Source: Pomacea canaliculata (Eukaryota > Mollusca > Gastropoda > Architaenioglossa > Ampullariidae). Taken from it: 64,000 nucleotides of DNA. The notes below the pieces were generated by a model. The model did not search any database and had not been told where the DNA came from. It worked only from the letters and a program-made list of their open reading frames with translations. Made by a program: the position numbers and the translations under genes. The stretch covers positions 22,458,158-22,522,157 of the forward strand of contig NC_037597.1 in assembly GCF_003073045.1 (NCBI RefSeq), written 5' to 3'. Shown here piece by piece: positions 20,934 to 35,200 of the stretch (position 1 is its first letter; each line of letters starts with the position of its first letter).

Positions 20934-23287
20934 CGCGTGTACATATAAAGGCAGTGAACTTTAGGTATAGTTAGGGGGTGACGTGTCTCTGATCAATCTG
21001 ATATCAGTGTAAGGGTACCCACAGTTATATTTCCCACCATGCTCTTTTTGAAGCATTCTATACTCCTCTCCCTCTCCCGATCTCCTTTTCCCCACCCAAC
21101 CTTAGACTCTTCGCTAGACTAACCCCCACACTTCCCAGGTTAGGCTGTTAAAAGAGTTTTTGGCCTTTGCGTGATAAATATGCATAACAAGCGTAAAGAA
21201 GTGACTGCTTATTGCGCTTCCTGTTCTAAATGAAGAACCTAGACAGCTTAGGTTTGAGCTTTGAATCCGACTATGGGTGTAAGGTAAGGAAGTGTAGATC
21301 GTATTACAGTTTGGACCTTCTTTGTGCGTCTATGGCAGGTCTGACCATTTCAGTCTTTTATTTGGACTCTACATGTTGAGTCATATAAACTTTATCGAAC
21401 TGGGTTTTTTATTTGGTCAGAACAGCACTTTCTTAAGATAGCACCTTGGTGGGACTTTCCTATTTGTTATACAGATGACTTTCACAATGTCGGACTGTCC
21501 GTCGTTTAGAAAGCATGTGCATGCGGACTCTGTGACTGAAGACCACACTCTGAATGATATAGACTTGCTTGATTTATTTTTAAATCACACACAACCTGTG
21601 TTTATTGTAGGTGATTTTTTTTCTCACTTCACCAGGTAACTCAAATAAAATGCATGTATCAGTTTCCTTGATCGTACCACGCAGGACTATGTTATATCTG
21701 AAGAAAGGTCTGTTGCAAACTGCTGCTTTCACACACACCCCATCACCACCACCACCACCGGTACCATGATGTGTGAAGCAAGACAACCACGCAGATTGTG
21801 TATTCCGCAGCTGCGAAAAGGAGGGATGCATCCATTTTCGCTATTTCATTACACCATCGACACTGAATTAGTTACGGTCTGAAACGTTTGGTTCCGTAGT
21901 TCTTTTATGTTATAGAAATAGTGATAAAAAAATATGAAAGTAACAATAAATAGTGCACACGTTTGTAGTGTATTTAGGATCATAAATATGTTCCCTGATT
22001 GTATTTAGACATACAGCACACACCACGGTTATTAAATGTTCTATATCGTGTCTCCGGATTCAACTGGCGCTCGAAACGGATACCGGGGCGTATACTTATG
22101 ATCCTGTTCACCGTCATTGTCTGACCTTTCGACCTATCTAAGACGTCCCGTGTCATCTCGCGGCTACTGTCCCACTTCATACGTCACATCAACCTCAAAT
22201 AACATTAGTTTATATATTTTATCGGTCTCGATCGACTTCAGACAAATATTTTCGTCTGGACGAACAATCCGACATATACACTGTTTGAGTTACGATCGAT
22301 CGAGTATAGGATATGCAGTCAAATGTTTATGGTCACCTCGATCTTGTTCGGCAGACATTAAGTATCCGATCTGCCAAGTTACATCAAAAGAGAGAAAAGG
22401 GGGAGAGGGAGGAACGATCTATGGCGGTCTATTGAGGACGTCCGGCCATTGTTTAACAATTTGAAATTTAAGAAAACTATATAATAGACCTTTTCTAGAG
22501 CTAGCCGCAGTTTGCATGACCTACGACTCGAGTAGCTCATGAGTTTCTTAAAAATTTGAGGCAGATGGGTTAGTCTGGATGTCAATTAACTCATCACTAA
22601 ACGTGTATTATACTGTGTATTTCCAATTGTATGTTTAGGATTCATTGTCCCATCACCACCTAAATTATTCGAGTTATCATGACCACACACGCGCGCGCAG
22701 CGGACTGATAAGTGAGGCGTTCAGATATTAACTGCGTTCTCTGGTCGCTGTGCTGAAAAGGTACGGTAGAATAGTCCCTTATCTTAAATTCGATCTCTGC
22801 CGGCATAAATAACATTCTATAGAGCGGTTGCCCTGTTGCATTCTACTGTACCGACAGCCTGCACACGTACGTGCGTGCGATGTTTTACCTGAAGAAACGT
22901 AACATAATAATTCAATTTTTCGTAAATGATTTCTTCAATCACTATTTTGAGATTAACGTTTAAAAATATCAGGAGGAAACGGCCATTAAAGATTAGCGCA
23001 ATCGGTTTTGTGAATCAAGTTCAGGGACGAGATAATGCGTTCCTGGTGACCGGGAAGTAACTCTTACCTCATGGCGGCTTTTTCTGTTCTTTTTTTAACG
23101 CGAGGGAGGTAATCGACGAGGAAGTCTTGGCAGACGAGCTGAGTATTCGTCGACGTCGCACAGCGAGAGGTGGACCAGTGGCTATGGCTCCACTTACTCT
23201 GGCTATAAGGTGAAAAAAGGTATTCAAGGCTGGGTAGGAGTGAGGATTACTTCGCAGACTGCAGTCGTCAAGACAGCTTCTACCCAC

Positions 23288-26200
23288 ATGAGCGTAATAA
23301 TGCCTGAGGTACAGAAAGGTCGCCCGCCCCGCGACTGGGCCTCTCGCATTCAGATTCATGGCACTCTGCTGAAAAAACCATTTGGACATTCTTCCAACAA
23401 ATGGACTAAACGGTTCGTATTATTCCTCACTCTTCTTCTTAGCTATTACAGAGGTTAGGTCAGAGAAGGTAAAGACCGAATCGCCCAGAAGAGGAACTGT
23501 TTATTTTGTTATTTCCAGAAAAATCAGAATTTAAATCGATCGGGCCATAAAAAACGAGCATGCTTAAAAATAATTACAAAAAACTTGTAAAAATTCTTTA
23601 GCCATGCGTACATACATAGGTAAACGCGCCAACATTGTTTAGATATCAAAAATTTAAAAAACATAATAATAGTGCAGCTTCTTCACTGTCTAGTTTGCGC
23701 ACCAAGGCCAGCACACTCAGTTATATTTTCTTCCAAAACAAACATGATTGAAGCTAGATTAAGTTTTCGGTCAGGTCTCAATGTTTTCTTACACACCTAC
23801 ACAGCATGCCGCTAAAGAACTTGCTCTAGTCATATCATTCACCTAAGTGCTAGACTCTCCATTTTAAATTGATTTCACATATGTTGAAGTCTCACTCATG
23901 TGTAATGTAGAAAGAAGTTTACTGGGCTTTATGAATGGACTCTCTTGATTCATTTTCAGCGCTGTTTAGAATTCTTCCCCTGGCTTCCTTATGTTGATCG
24001 AGGTTTATATGACAGGCAAAAGGAAATAACACTACAAAAAAGGAAGCATCCATTGTATTTTACATATCTTGCACTCCAAAGCCTACCATATATAAGACTA
24101 ACATTTTTTAGGGTTGGGGGGTGTAGGATGTTGTAGCTATGAAATTTTTGTATGGTTTTTTTTTCAGTGTATATCAAAGTATAGAAAAACAAATATTCAG
24201 AAGCTGCAACATCTTTAAGCTTTTTTATACTTTAGTTTGACTAGCATGAATTTCTAGAAGTCTATAGATTTTGCAAAATATAACATTCCATGTGGTCTGT
24301 AATGTTTGTGTAGTTCTGTGCTTGTCACATTGTGTAGAGGTGTAGCAACCTTAATACATACCCAAAATATTTGTATTTACAAATAAAAATAGGTCTTGTC
24401 TTTGATAAAGTCTGTCTTTGTTAGTGTATCTGTCTTTATATCTATGAAAATTAAGTTTCTTGTTATACACTTGACAAAGAAAAACTCAGTAGTATGCTGA
24501 TTTATAGTATAGAGAAAAATATCTGTTTATAGGACCAGTCTGCACTGTGTGAGTTTCCTTGATATCTGCCTCGTGTTATCTGCTAGGTGAAAGCACTCTT
24601 GTCTTTCTGTTTTCCTTAGGCTTCTCCCATTTCATCAGAAGTTATTTTTTTGAATTCGCTTTCACTGAGGAAGACATCTTTCTAAATCAGTAGTTCCTTG
24701 ACTGGCGTGAAAGCTTATCATTTTATTTTATGAGAGATAATGCACACTAAATGGTGAAATTCAATCTCTTATCAGTGCTTAGAACAGAGGCCTTCTGTTT
24801 ATGTCTTATTCAGTTTTCTCATGCCATGTCAGTTTTGGCTCAGGAGAGATTGAAGAAACCGTTCACGGAATAACTCAGGTTTTCAAGGCTTGTGTCTGAA
24901 TGATACTATAATATCAAAAGTATTGTGTGTCCAGGTCCAGTAGACTATTTGCAGAGTAGTCCTTCATGCATTTTAATATTAAAACAATTTAATAAAGTGT
25001 TGTTTAGTATTTTCTTAGTCATTTACATGTTTTGATTCTTAATATGTATACTTATTAGTTGACCACTCACTCATTTGCGTATCTAGATTGGGGGAGACAG
25101 AACAGAGAAATTAGAGATGGTGTGAATAAAGTTCTAGGGAGTTTATAGTTGTTTGTTCTACTATTTATATCTATCAGAAAGGTAGTTAGATGCCCCCTCA
25201 AGTCTTATAGCCGAATAAAGAAAAGATAAAAGAAAATGTGAAACACTGCATTGATGGTGTGATTTTTTTAGATTTGTCTTGATTGTGCATGGGTCACATA
25301 TTTAATATTCTGCAGCTAGTTACAGTGTAAATGGTAAGGGAAAACTTTTAATGTAGCTCAATAGAAAATTCTTTGGAGTCTACCCATTAGTTAAGAATTA
25401 AGCCCTGGAATAAGTCAGCATTTCTTTGTTTGTTCTTCTGCTTGCTTCTTCTCTTTTTTCCCATCTCTTTCCCTCACTTATTCTGTCCAGTGTGTGTGTT
25501 TTCATTTACTTTTTGAAAGTTTGCTTTTCCATCTGGTAATCAATATTAGGATTTATCAGCCTAGTAGGTTGACAAACAAGAGGTCCTGAGTGATCTCACT
25601 TTTGTTTGTAGATTTTTCCTTGTCAAAGATGGCTTTCTGATGTACTATGCTGACAATGAAAAAAAGGAGTATGAAAAGAGGGAATTCTTTAACATCCATC
25701 CAAAGGTATGATATATGAAATTTGTTGTTCTGTTATAGCTATCACAAGAAAACCATACATTTATCCTCATTGCTAGGATTTAGGAAGGAAAAGCCATAAT
25801 TCTACTACTCCCATGTTCTTCTGCTTCAGAGTGAATGGAGTTTCATAAAACATTTTATAATACATTCCATGTCATGTCGCCCAGACCTGGATTTAGGGAT
25901 GTCAAAAAACTTCAGCTTTTGCCATGTTTGTAAAAAGAAAGCAGGCACTGTGCCCAGTGAGAAATTGGTGCAGGATGAAGGGGCACTAACACAACCTATA
26001 TGTGTACACAGTGGTGAAATTTTCAGGCTTATAGAAATGATGGTCATAAATTCAGATTTGTAAAAATATCTGTGTACTCATTATTAAAAGTTTCAGGTTT
26101 ATGGAATTATGATGGACATACGTGCAATGTTGTTGCAGATATCCACCTGCAGGTGTCTCCTGTCTTGCCCTCTTTTTTTTTCCTTTTTCTCTCACTCTGT

Positions 26201-29200
26201 GTGTGTGTTTGCATTTATATGTATTTAATATTTTAACTGCAGTAGAATTATAGATAAGTGGAAGACTTTCTGAAAACTTTCTGCAAACTTTCTGTATATA
26301 TGTACACATAGAGAGCAACTTGACTTTTTTAAAACTGGTATATTTTTAACTTGTCTGCCTTATGGCAGGACATAATATGAACACACTTTTAATGTGTACT
26401 TTACACCAACCTTCTTCTAAACTTTCAATTTGATTGGGATACAGTATAGTCGGATATAATGGATTGATTTTCAGTACAGTTACATTTAGTGAAACATGAT
26501 AGTTTCTGCAAAGCTTTGTGCCTCTAGGAGAATTGTGCATTACACCATTGTGTTAGATAAAACATTTCTTTCTACAGGGCATTGTACCTCTAGGAGAATG
26601 TCACATTACACCATTACAGGAGCCTGGCCATCCCTTCTGTCTAAAGCTTGAAAGTCATGAGATTGATGTAAGTATTGTCTTTAACTGTTTCTCTTGACAC
26701 TTGCATGACCTCTCTTCTACGTTCATTTGTGACTAAGTTATTTTATGTCCTCATTATTTTTCATAATTTCCCACAAGCATTCTCTTCCTGTTTTTATTTC
26801 ACCTGTTCATTAACACTTCTCTTTCCTTGTCACTTTCTCACTGTTTCTTTTACACTTTCCCTCAGTCACTTGCACACATGATCACTTGTGTTCTGCTTCT
26901 ATCGTCTCTCTTTCTATTCATTTAAATAATAAGATTACTTGGGTTATAAAAATTAAATTAGACATTTTCCAGAATATGTACCTTTCAGATCTGAAACATT
27001 GGTTTTAGAAATGCACTAAATTTAGATTAGGGATAACTGACTTGAACTGGGATAATTTCTTTTACTCGTCATAGAAATACTCTTTACAATGACTGCTGCC
27101 TTGTGGGCAATCTTGGGAAAGATAAAGGCTAAGGAAGAAAACCCTGCAAAAAAATCATGGTGCTAACATGGCAACAATGGGCAAAGGCTTTCCCAAGACA
27201 AAAGTACCAGCCAGAGCTTAGTGCTTACCTATTCACAACCAGGCTTGTGGTTGTGAATTGTTGTGGTTTTCTTGGAGAGAAGATAGATGCCCAGAAGATA
27301 AGCCCAGAGACAGAACCATGTATATTCGCTACAAATTTATCTGCCACATCAGCGGCAGACCTCACTAGGCTTCTTTCTTTCCTTGTTAGGTCTGCAGCAC
27401 ACACCCAGTAACCCCTTATTCCCTTAGCACTGATAACATGGTTTTTACTTTCTTTCTCGCTACCATTTTTGAGAGGATTGATTTTTTTTCACCCTTTCTT
27501 GTTTGTGATTCTTTTTTTTAAATTCTTTGGTCCGTTGTTGGGAAAAATAAATTCATCTTCATAACCAGATTCGTCTGTGGTTTTTGACACCAAGCCTCTG
27601 CCTCTAAACACAGTATTGCTGAGGGCTTTATACTAAGAGTCACTTGAATTTTTATTGTGTTTGACCTGCTTGCAAGCTGTAATGTTGAGATTAGGGTGAC
27701 AGTGAGAGATCACTAGCTGCATATGCATCTAACCCAGCCACTGCTCCTAAATACTTTTAGGAGTCAAATGCTGGCCTTAAGTGGATGCAAGTGCAATCTC
27801 ACATTAATCTGTTGTTCATTGTCATGCAAATATGCTGCTCACATGCACATGTGCACACATGTGCCTGTGTGCACACACATGCATCTGTATGCACACACAC
27901 CATTTTCTTTTCTCATAACCTCTCTCTCACTCTTCCTCTTTTCATTTTACACACTATCGTGCATCACAAGACACCACCTGTTTTTGTCCATGTTTTACAT
28001 TCTGCAGCATGTGACATCACAGCGGAGGGTATTTACCACAGGGTGTGGAGTTAGTTTGCTCAGTGGGATGTGGCAACCTCCAATTCCCTAGGGAGCTGTG
28101 TATTTGTTTTATCTGTGAGAGCAGTTGGTTTTGGTATTAAATGCATCATTCTTGTAATTTAACACTCTCTAGTGAAAAATTAGAACTTAAGTGACAAAAC
28201 AAATAGGGAAAATGGAGACGTCCTAAAAACATTTAAAAATAAAAAGTAAATAAAAACATTTGTGAGTGGGAATGACCATTGCTTCAAGTGTACTTCGTAG
28301 TTTTATTTGTTTTTCTCTTTTGTAATCTCCTTAATATAATGCACTTCTGGTTATTGTAGTCACATCCTTTTTTCTTAATAGGTATTTGGTCCTAAAAAGT
28401 AAGATGGTATTCAATAGACATTGTCAATCCGAAACTGAAATCAAGTGTTTCATTATATCACCTTGATAATGCACCAGGGCTTAAGGAAGCTTTGACCTGC
28501 AGCATCTTTTTCCTTATAAGAAGGACACTGACCTAACTGTCAGTCTAAATAATTAATATTTAAGGTGCCTAACATGTTTTTTCTTTTGTTTTGTTTTTTT
28601 GGTTGTTGCTTGGTTAAGAAAGTTGTTCTTGTTCAAGTGTTAATATTTTCCCCAGCTTTTTCAAGGTTTTCTTCTTGTTTTGCGCACACCATATGATGAC
28701 AAAAATTACATATAAAATATTAATAGAAACTTTAGTAGGGTCTGGCAGTTGCATGGCTGCTAAGCTTGACCAGTGGAGAAGGCTGCTTGTTTCAAGCTTT
28801 CTAAGCCTTGACTAAATCATTCCCTCACCCTATCACCACCAGCAGTAGATGCTACTACATATATGAGAGAATGTAGAAACAAGCAGTAGGAGAATGGTGG
28901 GCCTTTCTTAATCCATTCCCATAACCTAATTCACTATTTCTCTTTGCCATCTGGTTGTGGGACCATAATAGTCAACCAAATGTTATTTACTCATCATTTT
29001 TATTTACGTCTTTAAAGTGAAAATATTTTGAAAGAAAAATGTTTAGTTTATTCTAATTAATTGTATACAAACGTCTCCCTCACAATGCACTGAACTCTTG
29101 AATAACTATTATTACAACAAGGTGGATTTAAAATTTCTGAATTGAGCCTTCGCTACACATGACAGAGTTATTAAAACATTTTTACTGCTACTTCTTTTGC

Positions 29201-32200
29201 ACATTTTATGTACCACTATATACACAACAGCAGGATCAGTATTACTACTGTTGTTAGATATCTACCAGTCTAATTGAAGTCAGAATTTTGGAGGATATCA
29301 GAGGGTGTGGTTCTGGCCACAGTAGTATATTAAGAGAATTATCATGTTTGTTTATCTGTATGGTGACAAAAAAAAAATTGCCATTAGTACTGTTTCAAGA
29401 ATATCAAGAATGTAGTTGGTGAGTCTAGAGTTCACTGACACAGGACATAGCAGACTGGTGTGCTCAGGCAATGATGTAGAATGCAGAGGAAAATGCAAGA
29501 GATTACAAAAGTGGAAATAATGAGAAAGTGACACATCTTCAAATGGAGAGAAAGTGTCTTCTCTTATTTCATAAACAGCAGTTGTTGAGACAGTGTAGAA
29601 GTGATGTCTGTTCAAGTGGAAGATGACAGATTACCATTCAACATTAGTTTGGATTTTTTTTTTTACTTCTTTTACCTTTTTACAGTTATGGGTTTCTTGT
29701 TCGTCTAAATAGAACTAATTTCTTAAGTACTCATGTTTGAGTAGATTTAGAGTAAAGAAGACAGAGCAGTTGGTTCCTGAAAACAAAAAAACAGACTGAT
29801 GCTTTCTTTATAATGACCAGCAAAATTAGATAAAAATAGGTAGAAAAACCATCACGGAAAGAGAAATTGAATGTTAATACTTGTATCTTTGGGTACTTTT
29901 GTCTACAGGGAACTCTTTTACTGGCAGCTGAGACAGAGCATGAACGCAACAAATGGCAGGAGATTATGGAACGATCAAGGCGTGTGTAAGTGAACTTCTC
30001 TTCCTTTGCCATACCTAGACCACTGGCTATAAACAAACAATTTTTATGGAGTGAGGATTCTGTGTGTAGGTTTCACTATACTTTTTTTAATTTGTTGCAC
30101 ATTTTTCAATGCTAAAAATACATTTCTCCACTCATGAAAGCTATTAAAACACTTTTAAAATGATACCTGATCTGAGTGTTATTGAAGTAAAGATTCTTTC
30201 TTCATGGCTGTGTAATTTTCAAACAATGAAAAATTTCTTAAATAATTATAGTTGATTGTGAAAAATTGGTAAATTCATTGATTTGTGGAAAATTACATTA
30301 TAAATTTCTTTCCCTTTTATTGAAAAAAACTGGGGAAGAGGGGAATGGGGGCTGAGATGGCCTGTTTCAGATTTTAAAAAGTATTATAATAGTATAATGT
30401 TTACTTATAGTATACATCACCTTTTCTCAACAAGGTAGACTCAAAAGAGCATTATTTCCATATGAATACAATTTAAGGCACACAAGCACAAACCATTGGA
30501 ATCAGGTGTTAGTTGTACCTCTTACTAAGTCACTATCATTTTCTCCCACTCACACACACACACACAGAGGGTGGGAAAAAAACTGGAGAAAGCCACCAAC
30601 TCCTAACCCTGTGAACAAGCCTCAAATTCAGAGCCAGGTCCATGATACCCAATTGTTGTCATAGGGACAAGCACTTTATCAGCTGCACCACCAAACACGT
30701 TCTGTGAGGTGTATATCGAATTAGACGCTTAATGAAACTGTCAGTGTTAGTTTTGATTATGAGATTGGTGAAGCTTTTAACTTTTTTAGGTTTTGGGGGA
30801 AAAAAAAAACCTCCTGTAGCTGGTAACTTAATTTTATGGACAGGACATGGCGGAACACACACTTGAGCGCTGAAATGATCCGGCAGCTGGAAAATGAAGG
30901 ACTGTTGATGGCTAGAGAGAAACAGGACTACTTTGGTAAGGTTTCATGAACTCAGAGGTGCTGAATCTGAAAATAGAAAAGATATTCCAAAATATACAAG
31001 TACTGGGCATTGTGACAAAATGGTGAATGCTAACAGTCAGTATGATAAATGGAGCAATATATGAAGTTGGAGAGGACATGGAAAGAAAAAAAAAATTATA
31101 ATACAGAACCCTTTGATGAGTACTGTTTGTTATACTATTTTAACTTACTTTTTCTAGACCGTCTGCAAACAGAGGCACAAGCACTTTCTGAGGAAAGGTT
31201 ACGAGCAGATGTGAGTTTTACTTTATATTTTTCATTTACAGCAGATATTTTACTTTTTTATCAAATTGTGATAAATGAATCTCTTTTCCAATTAAACTTT
31301 AGACAAGTTACAGCTTTAAAAATTTTACAGAGACTGCATTATAGTTTCATTACTGGAAGTAATAGTGCCTTAGGATATCATTTTAAAGAAGACAGATTTA
31401 ATTACCAAATAGCTGTTATGTTTTGCAGCAACTGGAACAAATTAATCAAGAACTTGAAGTGGAGAAAAAGAAGCTAGAATCTTTTACTGCTGAAATGCAA
31501 GAGGAGTATGAGAAAATACGAGGGTGAGAACCCTTTATGTTCTTTTTCGTGGGTTGTCAAAGTATTTCATTGTCTTCTCTGTGTGTGTGCTGTGACACAT
31601 GCGTCTACTTAAAAATTCTAATAACTCTTTCTAGCTTTTGCAAACAAATGAAGTAGCAAGCATTATGGGAGACATGCAGAAGACTGCTTCAGACAGACAA
31701 CTAAAAGATGTGTAACATAACGCTGTGTATATTGACAAAAAGAGAACTAGAAATTTTCATTCCTAATTCAATATTTTACCCTGACATTTAGAAGAGATGT
31801 GATCCATGTTTCCATAGAACACAAATTAGAAATTCAAGAGCTACAGTTAGTAGTCATTGTAACTTTCTGCGTGGCGTTAAATGCTGCATTGGGCTTTGAG
31901 AGTTTAAGAAAGATTCAGAAATATCCTTGTCAATCAACAGGGAACTTGAAGAAACAGTGCAGGTCATGAATGAAATTGAGCAAGAACGAGACAATTTGAA
32001 CACCACCCTCCAGGAAAGGAGTTGTCAGCTGAAGGTAAGCATTATTAGTTTTGTGGTATTTTTACATAAATTTTACCTTGTGTTCTTGTTTATGTATGTG
32101 CAATATATATCACGGCACACTTTGTTTAGTATATTGTTGTCATAATTGCATGTTGTCATATATTGCAGTCATTGGCTGATGACAAGGAGGTAGTTTTGAA

Positions 32201-35200
32201 AGAATTACAAGAGCGTGAAGCCATGGCTTCGCAGCTCAGTAAAGAGAAGCGACACCTGTCAGAAACGACGGATGAGCTGCAGCAACGACTGCTGGAGATT
32301 GAGAAGCAGACAGACCTGATCAAACAGGAAAAAAAGCAGGCTCAAGAAAGGTGAGCTTACACTTCCATCTGCTATAATAAACACGCTTTTATTATAATGC
32401 ACAAGCTATTGTAACAAAATGTTCAATCCCATTTCATCAGTAAGTTATTCTGCATTCATTGTCTTTATTGAAGCTGCTGACTGCTGGGACAGAAATAATT
32501 TTTTAAAAGAAAAACAAATTTTTTTGCTTGTCTTTTTTTTTTTTTTTTTTTTTTTTTGTGATAAAACACTCCAGTTCCTTACACAGCTACAAGTATTGCA
32601 AGTTTTCAAATAAATTCCATTAAGTAAAATTTTGGCAAGTGCGCAATTGATAAAAATTGCTTTTTAAATTTATTCCATTTAGTGTTAATGAAATAACATC
32701 ATGTGGTTATGTAGGTTTAACATTTTTTTTAATCTATGCATCACAGATTGATTTTCATTAATAAACTGCTTAGGAAAATAGGTGATGATTTTTTTTAATT
32801 TTATAAAATGTTAGTCGTGATACAGTATATTAGATTACAAAAATCCATTGTTTTTGTTTTAACTTTCGATGGGTTTTAATAATGTTTGTAAACTAAGCTT
32901 TTGAAGGCAGGCAAATGAACAAAAATATTTGGCTTTTTGACATTTCAGGTTGTTTGAGCAACTGGAGCGGTTACATGACCTTGAGGAAGAAAAGGCCACA
33001 ATCAGTGAACATGCACATGATTTACAGTCAACCATTCAGGTATAACAGGATGTCAGAATTTGCTCAGAACGAATTAACATAGAAGAGATGGCTGCCTTTT
33101 CTAGATTTTGCTCACCTCAGCTTCAATGCAAGTAGCAGGCTGCTTGATTAAAACTTAGAAAATATTGAAACATTATTATAGTTAAGACACACCTGTAGGT
33201 CAGTCATAAACAAAAACATGAATAAATACAATGATGCTAACAAGGAGAAGAGTAAGGGGTGGGGGGAGGTTTTCTTTCCACCACTTTCACACATTTGTAA
33301 CAGCCATTGAGTTAGACGTGCCAATTTTATATGCCAACCTCCCATACAACCATACAACAGTTTACCAGCTGGTTACAGTGAAGTGAGAGATAGACAAACC
33401 ACCCATCTTTCTTATTACATTGTAAATATCTTCAAAGACTTTGGAATGTGTGTGCATGTGGGTAACAAAGCTAATACATATGAATCTAGTTTAACATATA
33501 ATGAAGGGTTAATTTTCATCATGACAATTCAGCATCAGAATTTAAATGGATATACAGTGATCATTGGCTAGGTAAATTGGCTTTTATATTCATGGAAATG
33601 TTATTCTGTGTGTTTCTTACTTCCAACAATTTTTCCAACAATATAGATCACACCAGTCCATATTTAATAATTTTGATTACATCATCCATACATGTCTACT
33701 AAACAGCTAAGAAAGATGTTTCAGTTTATATAATTTTTTTCATTGGTTTTTTTTTTCTTTTTTTTTTTCATTTTTTGTTTTTTGAAAAAAAAAGCTGGAC
33801 ATAATTGCTGTGACCTGCTTTCACATTTTTTTTTTCTCCCACAGGATTTGAAGGCACAGAAGGAGATGACAGAAAAGGAACTTAGAGTATGTAGCCATTT
33901 AACTGAAGACAGCTTGCTTTGACCATTTAAAAATCTTGTGTCTGTCAAATAGACTCCTGGAAGATTTGTTTGATGTCAAGATAAGTAGGATACCATATCA
34001 TTCAGATATGAACTTTCTAGAAAGATTTTTTAATCCTTTGTGCTGTATAGGCCTCCCAATTTACTGCCTTTAGATAAAAAATGGAGAAAAATGTGAAAGG
34101 AAGAATGTCATAAACGGAGTCTGTTTATTCTGACTGAGCAAGGGTGTTATTTTGGTGGTGGTGGTTGGCGGTAGGATAGGGTGAGAAGATAGAGCCACCT
34201 CCTTCCTGTAAAGAAGAGAAAAAAATTTCATTTAAGACATCCATCCTGTCTCACAGCCGAGCAAGTCCATACAGTTAAAGGACAGAACAAAAAAAAAAAA
34301 AATGAAGTAACAATGAGAAGGCAATAATAAAGGTGAAATGCATGATGTGTTAATCTGAGTTAATATAAGGAAGTTTAAAAATGTTTTGATGAGAATAACC
34401 ACAGCTACTGTGATGGATATAAGAACAGCAGACAATCTCTACAATCCTACAATACAAAAACTTATTGATAGAATTTCTGCACTTTTTTTTTTTAGGCTGA
34501 ACTATTACAAGCCCTAGTTGTAGGAACATGAACAATGGGCAGCATACTTCTCTTCAGTTTTGCTTTTTGTTGTTGTTTTTTTCTCAGTGTAGCGTTACAT
34601 GAATCTTTCATAGGAACTTTTTCTGAGGATCACATGACAGAATTTGTCTGCTGAAAGACCTAAGTTTGAAATACATCAATGATCAGTGTGCAGAGGAGAC
34701 AAAACTCTGAAAAGTGCAATGGAGTTTCTCATTTTCTCAGAGATTTCTGTTATGATTTGTACGTGTAGGAGGAGATTCGCGCCCGGCTTTCAGCTGAACA
34801 GCAACTGAAGGAGGCAGAAACATCACTTAAACATCTGGAATGTGCTGTGCAGAACCAGACTCCTAATATTGAGGCTGATATCAAAGAGGAGATGACTGTA
34901 AATGTGAAAAAGCTCAAACGTATGTGGTGTCCTTCTTTCCCTTATACTTAGAACAATATTTTTGGTTTTAGACAAAAAGTAATTTGCAGTTCTTATAACA
35001 TTTCTCTCTAAAAATGTTCTTCATTCACTACTCAGGGACAAAAAGAGAAATGTTTTTTTTTACATTTCCTATGTAGGCCATTATTTAAAGCTAGTCTCTT
35101 GATTTGATATGTAATTCTTTCTTTTAATTCCTCTAGAATTCTTCGAGGAATTAGCAGCAGACAGCAAAATTTCCTCTGAAAAACCACTGATCATCCGAAA

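Larger units (their letters stand above)
18976..23287. other. BAF-paralogue 3' UTR and spacer before PLEKHD1
   Basis: A likely poly(A) signal lies at 19437. A LINE fragment with an inverted 5' part occupies 20427-20933. A (TG)n run lies near 20355-20377. CpG-rich stretches near 22680-22730 and 22860-22880 and the open frame before 23288 probably include the PLEKHD1 promoter and 5' UTR, but no transcription start can be fixed. Open frames in 22117-22464 match nothing I know. Confidence 0.5.

Noticed and set aside
22117-22464. Plus-strand frame of 115 codons before PLEKHD1
   Set aside because: No domain recognised; the residue mix looks like translated noncoding DNA.
23069-23389. Minus-strand frame of 106 codons
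   Set aside because: Antisense to the first PLEKHD1 coding exon, with no recognisable domain.
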